From positions 62,001 to 126,000 of the forward strand of contig JAJPKO010000036.1 of NCBI GenBank assembly GCA_021323655.1: a DNA stretch of 64,000 bases. Direction: 5' to 3'. Shown here piece by piece: positions 54,641 through 62,993 of this stretch. Made by a program: the position numbers and the translations under genes. Each line of letters opens with the position of its first letter. The first letter of the stretch is position 1. The notes under the pieces were generated by a model that worked only from the letters and a program-made list of their open reading frames with translations, had not been told where the DNA came from and searched no databases. This DNA is from Acidobacteriaceae bacterium (GTDB lineage Bacteria; Acidobacteriota; Terriglobia; Terriglobales; Acidobacteriaceae).

Positions 54641-55554
54641 CGACGACAACTGTCACGCAAACGGCAAAACGGAAGCAGAGTATCCACCTGGAAACGACCC
54701 GCCTGCATCCTAAGCGCATCTTGTTCGCAACTGATTTTTCCTCGCAGGCTTCGGCGGCATTCAAATGGGCGGCGCGTCTCAGCCAGCACTTCGGCAGCAA
54801 GCTTTACATGGCGCATGTACTGGCCCCGGCATATTACGCCGCAGGGAGCGGCATCGTGGCTCCAGTTCTTCAGGAAGTCGAGATCAAGTTGGCCAAGGAG
54901 AAGTTGGCGCGTTATTTTGCCAGGAAGCCAGAGTTGGATTCTATTACGCACGAAGAAATCGTCACCATTGGCCCAGCCAAAGAACTGGTCCAGAGCATTG
55001 CCGAAGAAAACCACATCGATCTGGTTGTTATGGGGTCACATGGGCGCGGTCATGTCAGCAAACTGGCGCTGGGATCGGTTGCAGAAGCGGTACTGCGCCA
55101 TTTGCATTGCCCGGTCCTCGTCTGCGGTCCGGAATGCAGGCGTAGATATCAGCCCTTTAAAGCGATTGTGTTGGCCACCGACCTATCCCTTCGCTCGCTT
55201 CGACCAGCGCAGTACGCAAGCTCATTGGCAGAAGAATTTCGTGCAAAGCTCACCATTGTGCACGTCTTGCCGGGGAGCAAAACAAGCGCAGAGCAAAAGC
55301 AACAAACAGTGGAAGAAATCGACGAAATCATACCAGCCATGGCAGAGTTGCGCAAAAACACGAATTACTGCATTCCCAGCGGAGATTTGGCACAGGAGAT
55401 GCTGCGAATTGCGGAACTGGCAAAAGCCAATTTAATCGTAATGGGTGTCGAGGAGAAAGGAACGATGGCAGATCATGCGCCCTGGGCAACGATATCAAAG
55501 GTGATCCGTGAAGCCCGTTGCCCGGTGCTGGCGGTCCAGCCTCATATCATCTGA
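54637..55554 (+). CDS. Tandem universal stress protein
   Basis: A 305-aa protein with domain 1 from ILFATDFSSQASAAF and full loop GSHGRGHVSKLALGS; domain 2 from IVLATDLSLRSLRPA. The longest frame extends far upstream through the operator and is not used: ATG 54637 restores the family N-terminus with a short basic leader. The next small gene begins 3 bp after the stop. Confidence 0.92.
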   Translation: MTTTTVTQTAKRKQSIHLETTRLHPKRILFATDFSSQASAAFKWAARLSQHFGSKLYMAHVLAPAYYAAGSGIVAPVLQEVEIKLAKEKLARYFARKPELDSITHEEIVTIGPAKELVQSIAEENHIDLVVMGSHGRGHVSKLALGSVAEAVLRHLHCPVLVCGPECRRRYQPFKAIVLATDLSLRSLRPAQYASSLAEEFRAKLTIVHVLPGSKTSAEQKQQTVEEIDEIIPAMAELRKNTNYCIPSGDLAQEMLRIAELAKANLIVMGVEEKGTMADHAPWATISKVIREARCPVLAVQPHII

Positions 55555-55557
55555 CAA

Positions 55558-55854
55558 ATGCTGGAGCTTGCGTTTCTTCTGCCAACTCCAGCTCGGCCAG
55601 AGGCGCTCATGCTTGTCCTCTATTGTTTATTGATAGCAGGTGCAGGATTGGTTCTTTTCCTGATTAGTGCCTTGTGGGAGCATGATTTATCGAAGCGCCT
55701 CCACGACCAACTCGATGCCAGCGCGGGGCCCGAAGCGGACATGAAGAGACTGGAATATCTGCAGCGCGAGCACAAGATCATTGAATGGGTGCGCGTGGCC
55801 GGAGCCATTGGGTTGCTGATCGGATTGGTTCTTCCCATGTTCGTCGGAAAGTAA
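55558..55854 (+). CDS. Small two-helix membrane protein of unknown function
   Basis: A 98-aa protein with hydrophobic segments at about 20-40 (LVLYCLLIAGAGLVLFLISAL) and 77-96 (VAGAIGLLIGLVLPMF) separated by a charged helix. It starts 3 bp after the USP stop, so it is likely cotranscribed. No family recognised. The 55855-56126 gap after it holds no clear gene. Confidence 0.6.
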   Translation: MLELAFLLPTPARPEALMLVLYCLLIAGAGLVLFLISALWEHDLSKRLHDQLDASAGPEADMKRLEYLQREHKIIEWVRVAGAIGLLIGLVLPMFVGK

Positions 55855-56126
55855 GGCCGCAACAAGGCTCATAGGTATCGAAGAAGTCCCAAGGACTTCA
55901 GGAAGGATTGAGTCATAGAATTTTCATTTTGCTTTAAACTCTCTATTCGCGTTGTGCTTCTATATTTCCGATATCTGCGGCCACTGCTCCGATGCAAGAT
56001 CGAAGGCCCAAAACTCAATAACAGTCACTGCAGTCAAAGCATCGGCAGTTGGCCTGGGTCCGCGCTACGTAATAAGGATGGCTCCCATAGCGCGTACGCG
56101 ACTCGCAACTCAAGCGTTGGTGGATC

Positions 56127-57182
56127 ATGTGGAATGGTTATTGCGGCAATCTGATCCGCCGCACGAATCGAAATCAGCTGATCGTGCTTCTCGCAGTTGC
56201 CGCGCTAATCGGCTCCGTCCTCTATGCGCGCTGGTACTATTTCAACCAGTTCTTCCGCGGGACAAGTTCGGCCGATGTGCGAGCGGTGGCCCAGCATCCC
56301 AGGGAAGACCAGTTTGTACGCGTCCGCATCGATCAAGCGTTCTACGCAGGATTGCAGCATACCACCACGAAAAACGGCGCGACGGAAGTTGATAGCCAGT
56401 ACTTTCTCACCGAGGCCGGGGACAAGCTTCTGATTCTTCGCGTTCCCGGCGAAGGGCATCCTTTAGAGCTTGACAACTTCACCATTGAAGGGAGGGTAAG
56501 ACCGCTTCCAGACGATCTGAGCGCGATCCTTGAGAAGAGTCGCCAGCCTAACTTTCCGCACTTCTCCCCTTACTACATCGACGCCGAAGATTACCGCGGA
56601 GTCGGAGTAGGACTGATCATCATCGGCGTGCTGGCATTGCTGTTCTGGGTGTGGCTGCTATGGCGGTACCTGCCCGGCGCAGGCGATTTCAGCCGCCATT
56701 TCTTCGCGAGACGTATTTCGAAGTATGGGCCCTTAGAATCATTGGTTCCGGAGATCGACATGGAAGTAGCCGCGGCAGATGCGGCGCGTTCCGGCACGTT
56801 CGGGAACTTGAAAATCACCCGAAACTGGCTTATCACCGGCGGACCTTTCGATGCGAATGCTATCCGCCTGAACCACCTGGTCTGGGCGCACCCTTACCAG
56901 GTGAACCGAAAGCTCTATTACCTCATTACAGTGGCCAGGTACTACTACTTGAAGGCTTATGATGACTTAGGCAAGGAGGTTGAAGTCAGGCTCAAGAAGC
57001 CAGTTTTGGACGCTGCACTGCGCGAGCTCGCCGGTAAGTGTTCTCAGACCTTCTTCGGCTATCACCAAGTCATCGAAAAGCTCTGGAAACGCTTGCGGAA
57101 TCGGGGGCAGTCCGGCAGGTTCCTCGAGGAGGCCCACGCCATCCTGGAACAGCCGGAACCAAAGGAAGAGAAGGTCGGATAA
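56127..57182 (+). CDS. Membrane protein of unknown function
   Basis: A 351-aa protein with an N-terminal helix (about 18-38), an extracytoplasmic region of about 120 residues, a second helix (about 156-177, GVGLIIIGVLALLFWVWLLW) and a long cytoplasmic basic C-terminal part. I recognise no family. No operator of the island type was seen upstream. It has no obvious ribosome site, so the start is uncertain. Confidence 0.65.
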   Translation: MWNGYCGNLIRRTNRNQLIVLLAVAALIGSVLYARWYYFNQFFRGTSSADVRAVAQHPREDQFVRVRIDQAFYAGLQHTTTKNGATEVDSQYFLTEAGDKLLILRVPGEGHPLELDNFTIEGRVRPLPDDLSAILEKSRQPNFPHFSPYYIDAEDYRGVGVGLIIIGVLALLFWVWLLWRYLPGAGDFSRHFFARRISKYGPLESLVPEIDMEVAAADAARSGTFGNLKITRNWLITGGPFDANAIRLNHLVWAHPYQVNRKLYYLITVARYYYLKAYDDLGKEVEVRLKKPVLDAALRELAGKCSQTFFGYHQVIEKLWKRLRNRGQSGRFLEEAHAILEQPEPKEEKVG

Positions 57183-57266
57183 CAGCAAGTGCGTTCTGCC
57201 GGGTTGGAACATACTCCGGCGCGTTTGTGATTCATGAACCTTTTTCCTCCTCAAGAGGAGGGCGAT

Positions 57267-58181
57267 ATGTACCGTTTCAAACTCCAAAGGCTCATCGCGG
57301 CTTTGGTGCTTGGTGCCTTTGCCCAGAGCTGTGCAGCCGCGGGCCCAAGCGCGGAGGCGCTGGTGGCACGTGAGATCACGGTGCTCGAGCTGGCCGGGGG
57401 CGGCACGCCGCTCACGCCCACCGAGCGGCGGCAGGCGGCCGAGGCGGTGGCCAGCGCCCTGCGCGGCAACCCTCAGGCTCTATTCCGCAACTATGCAGCC
57501 TTGACCCAACCGCTCCAACGTGCCGCACACGATCGTGCCTACGCTGAGCGTCTGCGTAAGGCCCTTCGCTACACCGTGGAGGAGGGCCAGCCAGCTCCGC
57601 AAGGCCTCGAGCGGATCACCGCGGTCGAACGGCAGATCGTTCGTGCGCACGACCCGGTGGTCGCCTTCGACCCGGCGCGCAAACACCTGATTACTGAAGC
57701 CAGTTTGCGCGATTTTCGTGACGCGTCCGCGTGGCTGGCCCAGCAATGGAACCTGCCGCCTCCGACGCCGAATTTCACAGCGCATCTTCGTGACTGGTTT
57801 CGGACCGCTTACTTGAAGTCGGACAACATCACGGCACAGGTATTAGCGAGCCAGGCTGAGAGTTTCCCTTACATGGCCGCCGCCCTCGCGAAGGCCGACC
57901 CAAAACGTAAGGAAGCAGCCATCCAGCAGGCGCGGCAACAACTGCAAAGCTCCGATCCAGTTACGCGTGACCAGGCGCTTGCAGCTTCAGTAGCGGTGCT
58001 CGGTGTGCTAGCCGAACGGCAAATGATTCCGCAAGGAAGCGCGTGGGACAATAATCCCCTTTTGAGCAAGGAGTCGAAAGAGATCCTGAACATCATGCTT
58101 CCCGGCGGCGTGGTGGCTGGCGCAACTGTCCAGGGGATCAACAATGCTGACATCTTCGCCAACGACGTCTACCGACACTAA
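57267..58181 (+). CDS. Secreted protein, paralogue A of a tandem pair
   Basis: A 304-aa protein with a signal peptide ending FAQSCAAA, a weak lipobox. The body is Ala/Arg-rich and helical (TPLTPTERRQAAEAVA) and ends GINNADIFANDVYRH. ATG 57267 follows GAGGAGGG. The next gene encodes a clear paralogue that shares an 88-bp stretch identical in DNA. Function unknown. Confidence 0.7.
   Translation: MYRFKLQRLIAALVLGAFAQSCAAAGPSAEALVAREITVLELAGGGTPLTPTERRQAAEAVASALRGNPQALFRNYAALTQPLQRAAHDRAYAERLRKALRYTVEEGQPAPQGLERITAVERQIVRAHDPVVAFDPARKHLITEASLRDFRDASAWLAQQWNLPPPTPNFTAHLRDWFRTAYLKSDNITAQVLASQAESFPYMAAALAKADPKRKEAAIQQARQQLQSSDPVTRDQALAASVAVLGVLAERQMIPQGSAWDNNPLLSKESKEILNIMLPGGVVAGATVQGINNADIFANDVYRH
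57369..57456 (+). repeat. 88-bp identical tract shared by two paralogous genes (copy 1)
   Basis: The DNA from 57369 to 57456 equals 58359-58446 base for base, while the flanking parts of the two genes differ clearly, including at third codon positions. Confidence 0.9.
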
Positions 58182-58247
58182 CTTAGGAGAGGTTGCGCGC
58201 CAGTTTAGGAACCGGAATTCGCCACATTCGGATCATGGAGGTGCTGG

Positions 58248-59192
58248 ATGCCCAGTTGCAGAATGCGAACCATTGGCTTTGTACTCACGATGTTTCCAAT
58301 CATAAGCCCGCTGTCGGCGTGTGCTCAAAGCACGCCAAGCACGAACGCGCTGGTGGCGCGTGAGATCACGGTGCTCGAGCTGGCCGGGGGCGGCACGCCG
58401 CTCACGCCCACCGAGCGGCGGCAGGCGGCCGAGGCGGTGGCCAGCGGCATGCGCGGGAACCCCCAGGTTATGCTTCGCAACTATGCGGACCTGGACAAGC
58501 CCCTCCAGCGTGCCGCGCGCGATCGCGCTTATGCAGCTGGCCTGCGAAGGATCCTCCGCTACGCATTGGAGGAGGGCCCGCCGGCACCCCAGGGGCTCGA
58601 ACAGACCTTCGCAATCGAGCGGCAAATCGTTCGCGCGCATGACCCCACAGTGGTGTTCGACCCGGCCCGAAAGCAGATCATCACGGAGAGCAACCTGCGC
58701 GACTACCGCACGGCGTCCGAGTGGCTGGCCCGGGAATGGAACCTGCCCCCGCCGACGGGAGACTTCACGGCGCATCTTCGCGAGTGGTTCCGGACCAGCT
58801 TCATCAAGACCGATAAGGACACCGCTGAGATGTTAGCAACTCAGGGAGAGAGTTTCCCCTTCGTCGCCTCCGGTCTGGCCAAGGCCGACCCGAAAGCTAA
58901 GGAAGCGGCGATCCTGCAGGTCCGGCAGCAACTGCAGGCTGCCGATCCGACCACGCGAGACCTGGGGCTTGCAACCGCAGTTGCGGCGCTTGGCGCACGC
59001 ACGGAGCAGCAAGCGACCCAACAGGACCCGCTTGAGGGTTTGTGCACGGGTTTCCCATTTACCCCGGAAACCTCGCGACAGTGCAGGGTGTTGTATGGCA
59101 GTGTGTTCGGGCTTGCAACCGTCCGCGGGATCAACAACGCCGATGTCTTCGCCCATGACCTCTACCACCAGCCTCCTACCTACCACCACTAG
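58248..59192 (+). CDS. Probable lipoprotein, paralogue B of a tandem pair
   Basis: A 314-aa protein with a signal peptide and a good lipobox, LSAC (about 22-25), so it is probably lipid-anchored. It aligns over its whole length with the preceding gene, from LVAREITVLELAGGG to GINNADVFAHD. It carries an extra Cys-containing insertion near the C-terminus (EGLCTGFPFTPETSRQCR). ATG 58248 follows GGAGGT. Function unknown. Confidence 0.7.
   Translation: MPSCRMRTIGFVLTMFPIISPLSACAQSTPSTNALVAREITVLELAGGGTPLTPTERRQAAEAVASGMRGNPQVMLRNYADLDKPLQRAARDRAYAAGLRRILRYALEEGPPAPQGLEQTFAIERQIVRAHDPTVVFDPARKQIITESNLRDYRTASEWLAREWNLPPPTGDFTAHLREWFRTSFIKTDKDTAEMLATQGESFPFVASGLAKADPKAKEAAILQVRQQLQAADPTTRDLGLATAVAALGARTEQQATQQDPLEGLCTGFPFTPETSRQCRVLYGSVFGLATVRGINNADVFAHDLYHQPPTYHH
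58359..58446 (+). repeat. 88-bp identical tract (copy 2)
   Basis: Identical to 57369-57456, at an offset of 990 bp. Confidence 0.9.
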
Positions 59193-59295
59193 CGGAGGCG
59201 GTGTTCTTCCCGGATCAGGGAATTTTCCAGTGAGGTTTTGACCGCCTGGCAGGGGCGGGTGGTTGCGTCCCAGTGGTTTCAGCCTACAATTCGAT

Positions 59296-59309
59296 GTGAT
59301 GGCCATCAC
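59296..59309 (+). promoter_or_regulatory. CRP-type operator upstream of cydAB
   Basis: GTGA-N6-TCAC, centre 59302.5. TATTGT (59333-59338) is one base beyond the standard -10; predicted start about 59345, three bases before the cydA ATG. Confidence 0.7.
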
Positions 59310-59347
59310 CGAACTCAAATTGCCTTAACCGCTATTGTGAGGTTGGT

Positions 59348-60697
59348 ATGAATGCGCTTCTGTTGCACAGAATCCACTTCGCCTTCACTGTCACCTATCA
59401 CTACCTTTTTCCACAGCTGACCATGGGCCTTGCGCTGCTCATTGTCGTGCTGAAAACCCTCGCGCTGACCAAGAATGATGAGCGCTATAACCAGGCTGCA
59501 CGTTTCTGGGCGAAGATCTTCGCCATCAACTTTCTGTTAGGTGTGGTCACTGGGATTCCCATGGAATTCCAGTTCGGCACCAACTGGTCGGAATTCTCGC
59601 GCCGGTCCGGCGGCATCATTGGGCAGCCTCTGGCGATGGAAGGCGTGTTCTCTTTCTTCCTGGAGTCAACTTTCCTGGGCCTCTTTTTTTTCGGCGAGAA
59701 ACGCCTCTCAAAGTGGTCGCACTGGGCCTCTGCCTTTATGGTGTTTGTTGGCTCCTGGATCTCCGGCTTCTTCATCATCGTCACCGATGCCTGGATGCAG
59801 CATCCAGTTGCATACCGCCTTCTACCGGACGGGACCTTCGAGTTGACCAGCTTCTGGAAGCTACTGCTGAATCCATGGGCATGGCTGCAATACGCGCACA
59901 ATATGTGCGGCGCTGTGATCACAGCGGCCTTTGTCATGTGTGCCGTAGGCGCGTTCTATCTTCTGGAGGACCGCTACAATGAGTTCGCTCAGATATTTCT
60001 CCGCGTAGGCGTTGTTGCAGGGTTCATCTCCTGTATCGTGCAAATCTTTCCTACCGGCGACCTGCATGGACGCTACATGGCCAAACACCAGCCGGCCGCC
60101 GTGGCCGGCATGGAGGGCCTGTTCCATACCGAAAAAGGCGCGCCGATTGTCATACTGGGCCAACCGAATTACGAACAGCAGCGCATCGATAATCCATTGG
60201 TTGCGAATGATGTGCTGAGTTTCCTCATTTATGGAACAACTGCGGCCGAAGTCAAAGGACTGGACCAGTTTCCGCCTGACCAGTGGCCGACGACGCTGCC
60301 GCTGCTCTTCTACAGCTACCACATCATGGCCGGTCTCGGCACATACTTCGCGCTGCTGATGATCGTCGCGGCCTTCCTGTTATGGCGCGGAAAGCTCTAT
60401 CAGACGCGGTGGATTTTATGGCCTCTTCTGTTGAGCTTCCCACTGCCTTACATCGCCAATACTGCTGGATGGATGACGGCGGAGATCGGGCGCCAGCCAT
60501 GGCTTGTCTATGGCTTGCTGCGCACATCAGAAGGCTATTCGCTCCACGTATCGGCGGCGAACGACCTTTTCACCTTGCTGGGATTTCTGGGAATGTACAG
60601 CGTACTGTCGATTCTGTGGATCGTGCTCGTATATCGCTTCATTCGCACAGGCCCCGCAATCTCCGCACCTGTCGCATCAGCCAGTGTTACTGCGTAA
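59348..60697 (+). CDS. cydA: Cytochrome bd ubiquinol oxidase subunit I
   Basis: High-affinity terminal oxidase subunit of 449 aa with nine expected helices. The haem ligand and quinol region are visible: HRIHFAFTVTYHYLFPQLTMGL at the N-terminus, a short Q-loop and GRQPW (about 380-384). The length fits the short Q-loop type. It is paired with cydB; cydDC assembly genes are not nearby. Confidence 0.96.
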   Translation: MNALLLHRIHFAFTVTYHYLFPQLTMGLALLIVVLKTLALTKNDERYNQAARFWAKIFAINFLLGVVTGIPMEFQFGTNWSEFSRRSGGIIGQPLAMEGVFSFFLESTFLGLFFFGEKRLSKWSHWASAFMVFVGSWISGFFIIVTDAWMQHPVAYRLLPDGTFELTSFWKLLLNPWAWLQYAHNMCGAVITAAFVMCAVGAFYLLEDRYNEFAQIFLRVGVVAGFISCIVQIFPTGDLHGRYMAKHQPAAVAGMEGLFHTEKGAPIVILGQPNYEQQRIDNPLVANDVLSFLIYGTTAAEVKGLDQFPPDQWPTTLPLLFYSYHIMAGLGTYFALLMIVAAFLLWRGKLYQTRWILWPLLLSFPLPYIANTAGWMTAEIGRQPWLVYGLLRTSEGYSLHVSAANDLFTLLGFLGMYSVLSILWIVLVYRFIRTGPAISAPVASASVTA

Positions 60698-60720
60698 CTT
60701 AGAAGGATTGGAGAGGAAGC

Positions 60721-61770
60721 ATGGGAGCGATTTGGTTCTGGATCGTGGCGGTGATGCTCGCCGCCTATGTTGTGCTCGACGGCTTTGATATCGGCATCGG
60801 CATTTTGTATCCGCTTCTGGCGCGCGACGAGCAGGACAGGCGCATCATGATGCGCTCGATAGGTCCTGTCTGGGACGGCAATGAAGTCTGGCTGTTGGCC
60901 GGCGGAGGCACGCTCTACTTTGCGTTCCCGCTTCTCTATGCTTCAGCCTTTAGCGGATTTTATCTTCCTCTGATGATCGTCCTCTGGCTGCTGATCATGC
61001 GCGGCGCGAGCATTGAGTTGCGTGCGCACGTGGACAGCGCCGTGTGGCGCAGCTTCTTTGATGGGCTTTTCTTCGTATCAAGCGCTCTGCTGGCCATCTT
61101 TTTCGGAGCGGCGCTGGCCAACGTCATTCGCGGCGTGCCCCTGGGCGAAGACAATTACTTCTTTTTACCGCTCTGGACGAACTGGCGCGTTGGGCCCGAG
61201 CCAGGCATCCTGGATTGGTACACCGTGATTGGCGGAGTTGTAGCATTGGTTGCTTTGGCTACGCATGGCGCGCTCTACCTGGCGCTGAAGGCAACCAATG
61301 AATTGGAGATGCGGGCCGTGAAGTTCGCCAAAGCCGGATGGGTCGTGCTCTGTATTGTCACCCTGGTAAGCCTGCCAGCCACGATTTGGGTGAGGCCCAG
61401 TTCACTGACGAACTACAGTGAGCACCCACTGCTCTTTATCGTCCCGCTCGCAGTTCTTCTCACACTGGGGGGAATGCGTATTTATGCGCAGAAGGGAAAA
61501 ACGCTGGCGGCGTTCCTCTCTTCGTGCGGTTATCTCATATTCATGCTGGTGGGCGCCGCTGCTGGGCTTTACCCTGTGCTCCTGCCATCATCGTCCGATC
61601 CGGCCCGCGACATCACCATTGCCAAGGCGCTTTCCGGCCTGCATGCGCTTCATGTGGGACTTGCGTGGTGGACCTTCGGCATGGCGCTGGCATTGACATA
61701 TTTTGTAGTCACCTACCGAATGTTTCGCGGCAAGGTCTCCATACACGAAGAGGGCGATTACGGACACTGA
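60721..61770 (+). CDS. cydB: Cytochrome bd ubiquinol oxidase subunit II
   Basis: Subunit II, 349 aa, with the usual VLDGFDIGIGILYPL N-terminal block and GPVWDGNEVWL. It lies 23 bp after cydA with a GGAG site. No small cydX frame follows. Confidence 0.96.
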   Translation: MGAIWFWIVAVMLAAYVVLDGFDIGIGILYPLLARDEQDRRIMMRSIGPVWDGNEVWLLAGGGTLYFAFPLLYASAFSGFYLPLMIVLWLLIMRGASIELRAHVDSAVWRSFFDGLFFVSSALLAIFFGAALANVIRGVPLGEDNYFFLPLWTNWRVGPEPGILDWYTVIGGVVALVALATHGALYLALKATNELEMRAVKFAKAGWVVLCIVTLVSLPATIWVRPSSLTNYSEHPLLFIVPLAVLLTLGGMRIYAQKGKTLAAFLSSCGYLIFMLVGAAAGLYPVLLPSSSDPARDITIAKALSGLHALHVGLAWWTFGMALALTYFVVTYRMFRGKVSIHEEGDYGH

Positions 61771-61796
61771 AAACCGCGCCAATCTCGCTCTGCTGA

Positions 61797-61887
61797 CATC
61801 CTCTGTGAGATTTCTGCGTGCTCTGCGTCTCCTGTAATGGCCCGGAAGTTTTCACCACTGGGAATACGGAGAGCACAGAGGGTGTTC
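61797..61887. repeat. Degenerate inverted dispersed repeat
   Basis: The segment after cydB has two arms rich in CTCTGTG/CACAGAG and CTCTGCG/CGGAGAG that are imperfect reverse complements, resembling a widespread intergenic repeat type. The 61771-62036 gap otherwise shows nothing coding. Confidence 0.35.
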
Positions 61888-62036
61888 TGCTTCAGCAGCT
61901 ATCGCATTTTCAGAATTGGTATATCCGAAGCCACAGCTCGCGAGTTATAACGCCATCATCAGGAAGCGGCGACCCAGCACACTTGCCTGATCAGGCCACC
62001 GCAATTCTGAAAAATGTCGTAACAGATAACCTTAGT

Positions 62037-62050
62037 GTGATTTACATCAC
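62037..62050 (+). promoter_or_regulatory. CRP-type operator upstream of the USP relic
   Basis: GTGA-N6-TCAC, centre 62043.5. CACAGT (62074-62079) is one base beyond the standard -10, giving a start 14 nt before the relic's ATG. TATGAT (62067-62072) is a closer-to-consensus alternative. Confidence 0.6.
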
Positions 62051-62099
62051 TGAAGCTGCTTCTCCTTATGATTCACAGTATGGGCATGGGGGATTGAGC

Positions 62100-62320
62100 A
62101 TGCTAAATCCAGCAGAAGATTGCTTCCGTACCCGCTCTCTTGCCTCGCTCGACCACATTCCTTATGCCGGTTTCGTTCCTGGAGCGCCTCCGAATGAACT
62201 TGTGCCGAAGCGTTTTTATACAAGCACAGTGCCTGAGGTCATTTCCAAGGCCCCATGCCCGGCCCTTTGGGTAGCTGCTTCCGGGCGCATTCCATGATGG
62301 AAATTTTCGAAGAGGTCGCA
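62100..62320 (+). pseudogene. Remnant of a universal stress protein gene
   Basis: After ATG 62100 a short frame keeps the last ~50 residues of a USP: GAPPNELVPKRFYTSTVPEV aligns with GAPPDELTPERFHTSTVLEV of the gene at 38057-38947. The frame stops at 62295-62297, but the expected ending (MMEIFEEVAS, compare TMEILEEVSC) continues in another frame to about 62320. So the N-terminal Usp domain is deleted and the end is frameshifted. The promoter and operator remain, and may now serve the downstream HdeD-like and phosphoketolase genes. Confidence 0.8.
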
Positions 62321-62325
62321 TCGAA

Positions 62326-62946
62326 ATGCTGAGCGAAATAAAAATCCGGAACAGGGTGGTGTTCAGCCACGGAATTCTTGCCATCGTCCTAGGTGGAGTG
62401 CTTTTCTATATGCGCGCCATCATGGACGGCCTGCTGATCGAGGTGCTTGCTGTGGTGGCGGTCATCATGCTTGCTGCGGCCACCCTTTTGCTGGCCGGGC
62501 TGGTTGACTGGTTTGCCGCTGCCGCCGAAGTTGTCAAGCATGTCCATCGCGCTACATTTTACTTCTATATGGTTGCCGGAGCATTTCTTGTGTTAGCTGG
62601 GATTTTCTTCAGCTATTACCCAAAAGCGACATTACAATGGCTGGTGATTTTTGCGTCGATCCAGGCATTCGTGTCGGGCCTTTCAGCATTTATTTTTGCC
62701 ATCAAAGCAGGACATCACCGCATCGAGCGTCGCATCCTGTATTTCATCGGCACGCTTTCCATCTTGTTTTCCGGGACCATGGCGAGTTTGGCGAGAGGGC
62801 TTACTAATCAGGAAGCAACCACCATTCTGGCCGCCTATCTGTGTTTTTTGGGTGCGAAGATGCTCTTCTTCAGTTGGATCGTGCACAGGAAGGCCCTTCT
62901 TATTAAAAAGCTCGTGAATGGAGCGCATACTGCATTGACGAACTGA
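62326..62946 (+). CDS. HdeD-like membrane protein
   Basis: A 206-aa protein with six hydrophobic segments (about 13-33, 37-62, 75-97, 103-123, 133-152, 162-186), the DUF308/HdeD arrangement, similar in plan to the gene at 30579. It directly follows the USP relic and precedes the phosphoketolase by 47 bp. Confidence 0.7.
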   Translation: MLSEIKIRNRVVFSHGILAIVLGGVLFYMRAIMDGLLIEVLAVVAVIMLAAATLLLAGLVDWFAAAAEVVKHVHRATFYFYMVAGAFLVLAGIFFSYYPKATLQWLVIFASIQAFVSGLSAFIFAIKAGHHRIERRILYFIGTLSILFSGTMASLARGLTNQEATTILAAYLCFLGAKMLFFSWIVHRKALLIKKLVNGAHTALTN

Positions 62947-62993
62947 AACACAAGCGCATCCAACTCTCCAAAAGAGAACAGCAAGGAGATCCT

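Noticed and set aside
61818-62099. Long frame after cydB as a real gene
   Set aside because: Only its last part resembles a protein (USP C-terminus); the rest crosses a degenerate repeat and the operator.
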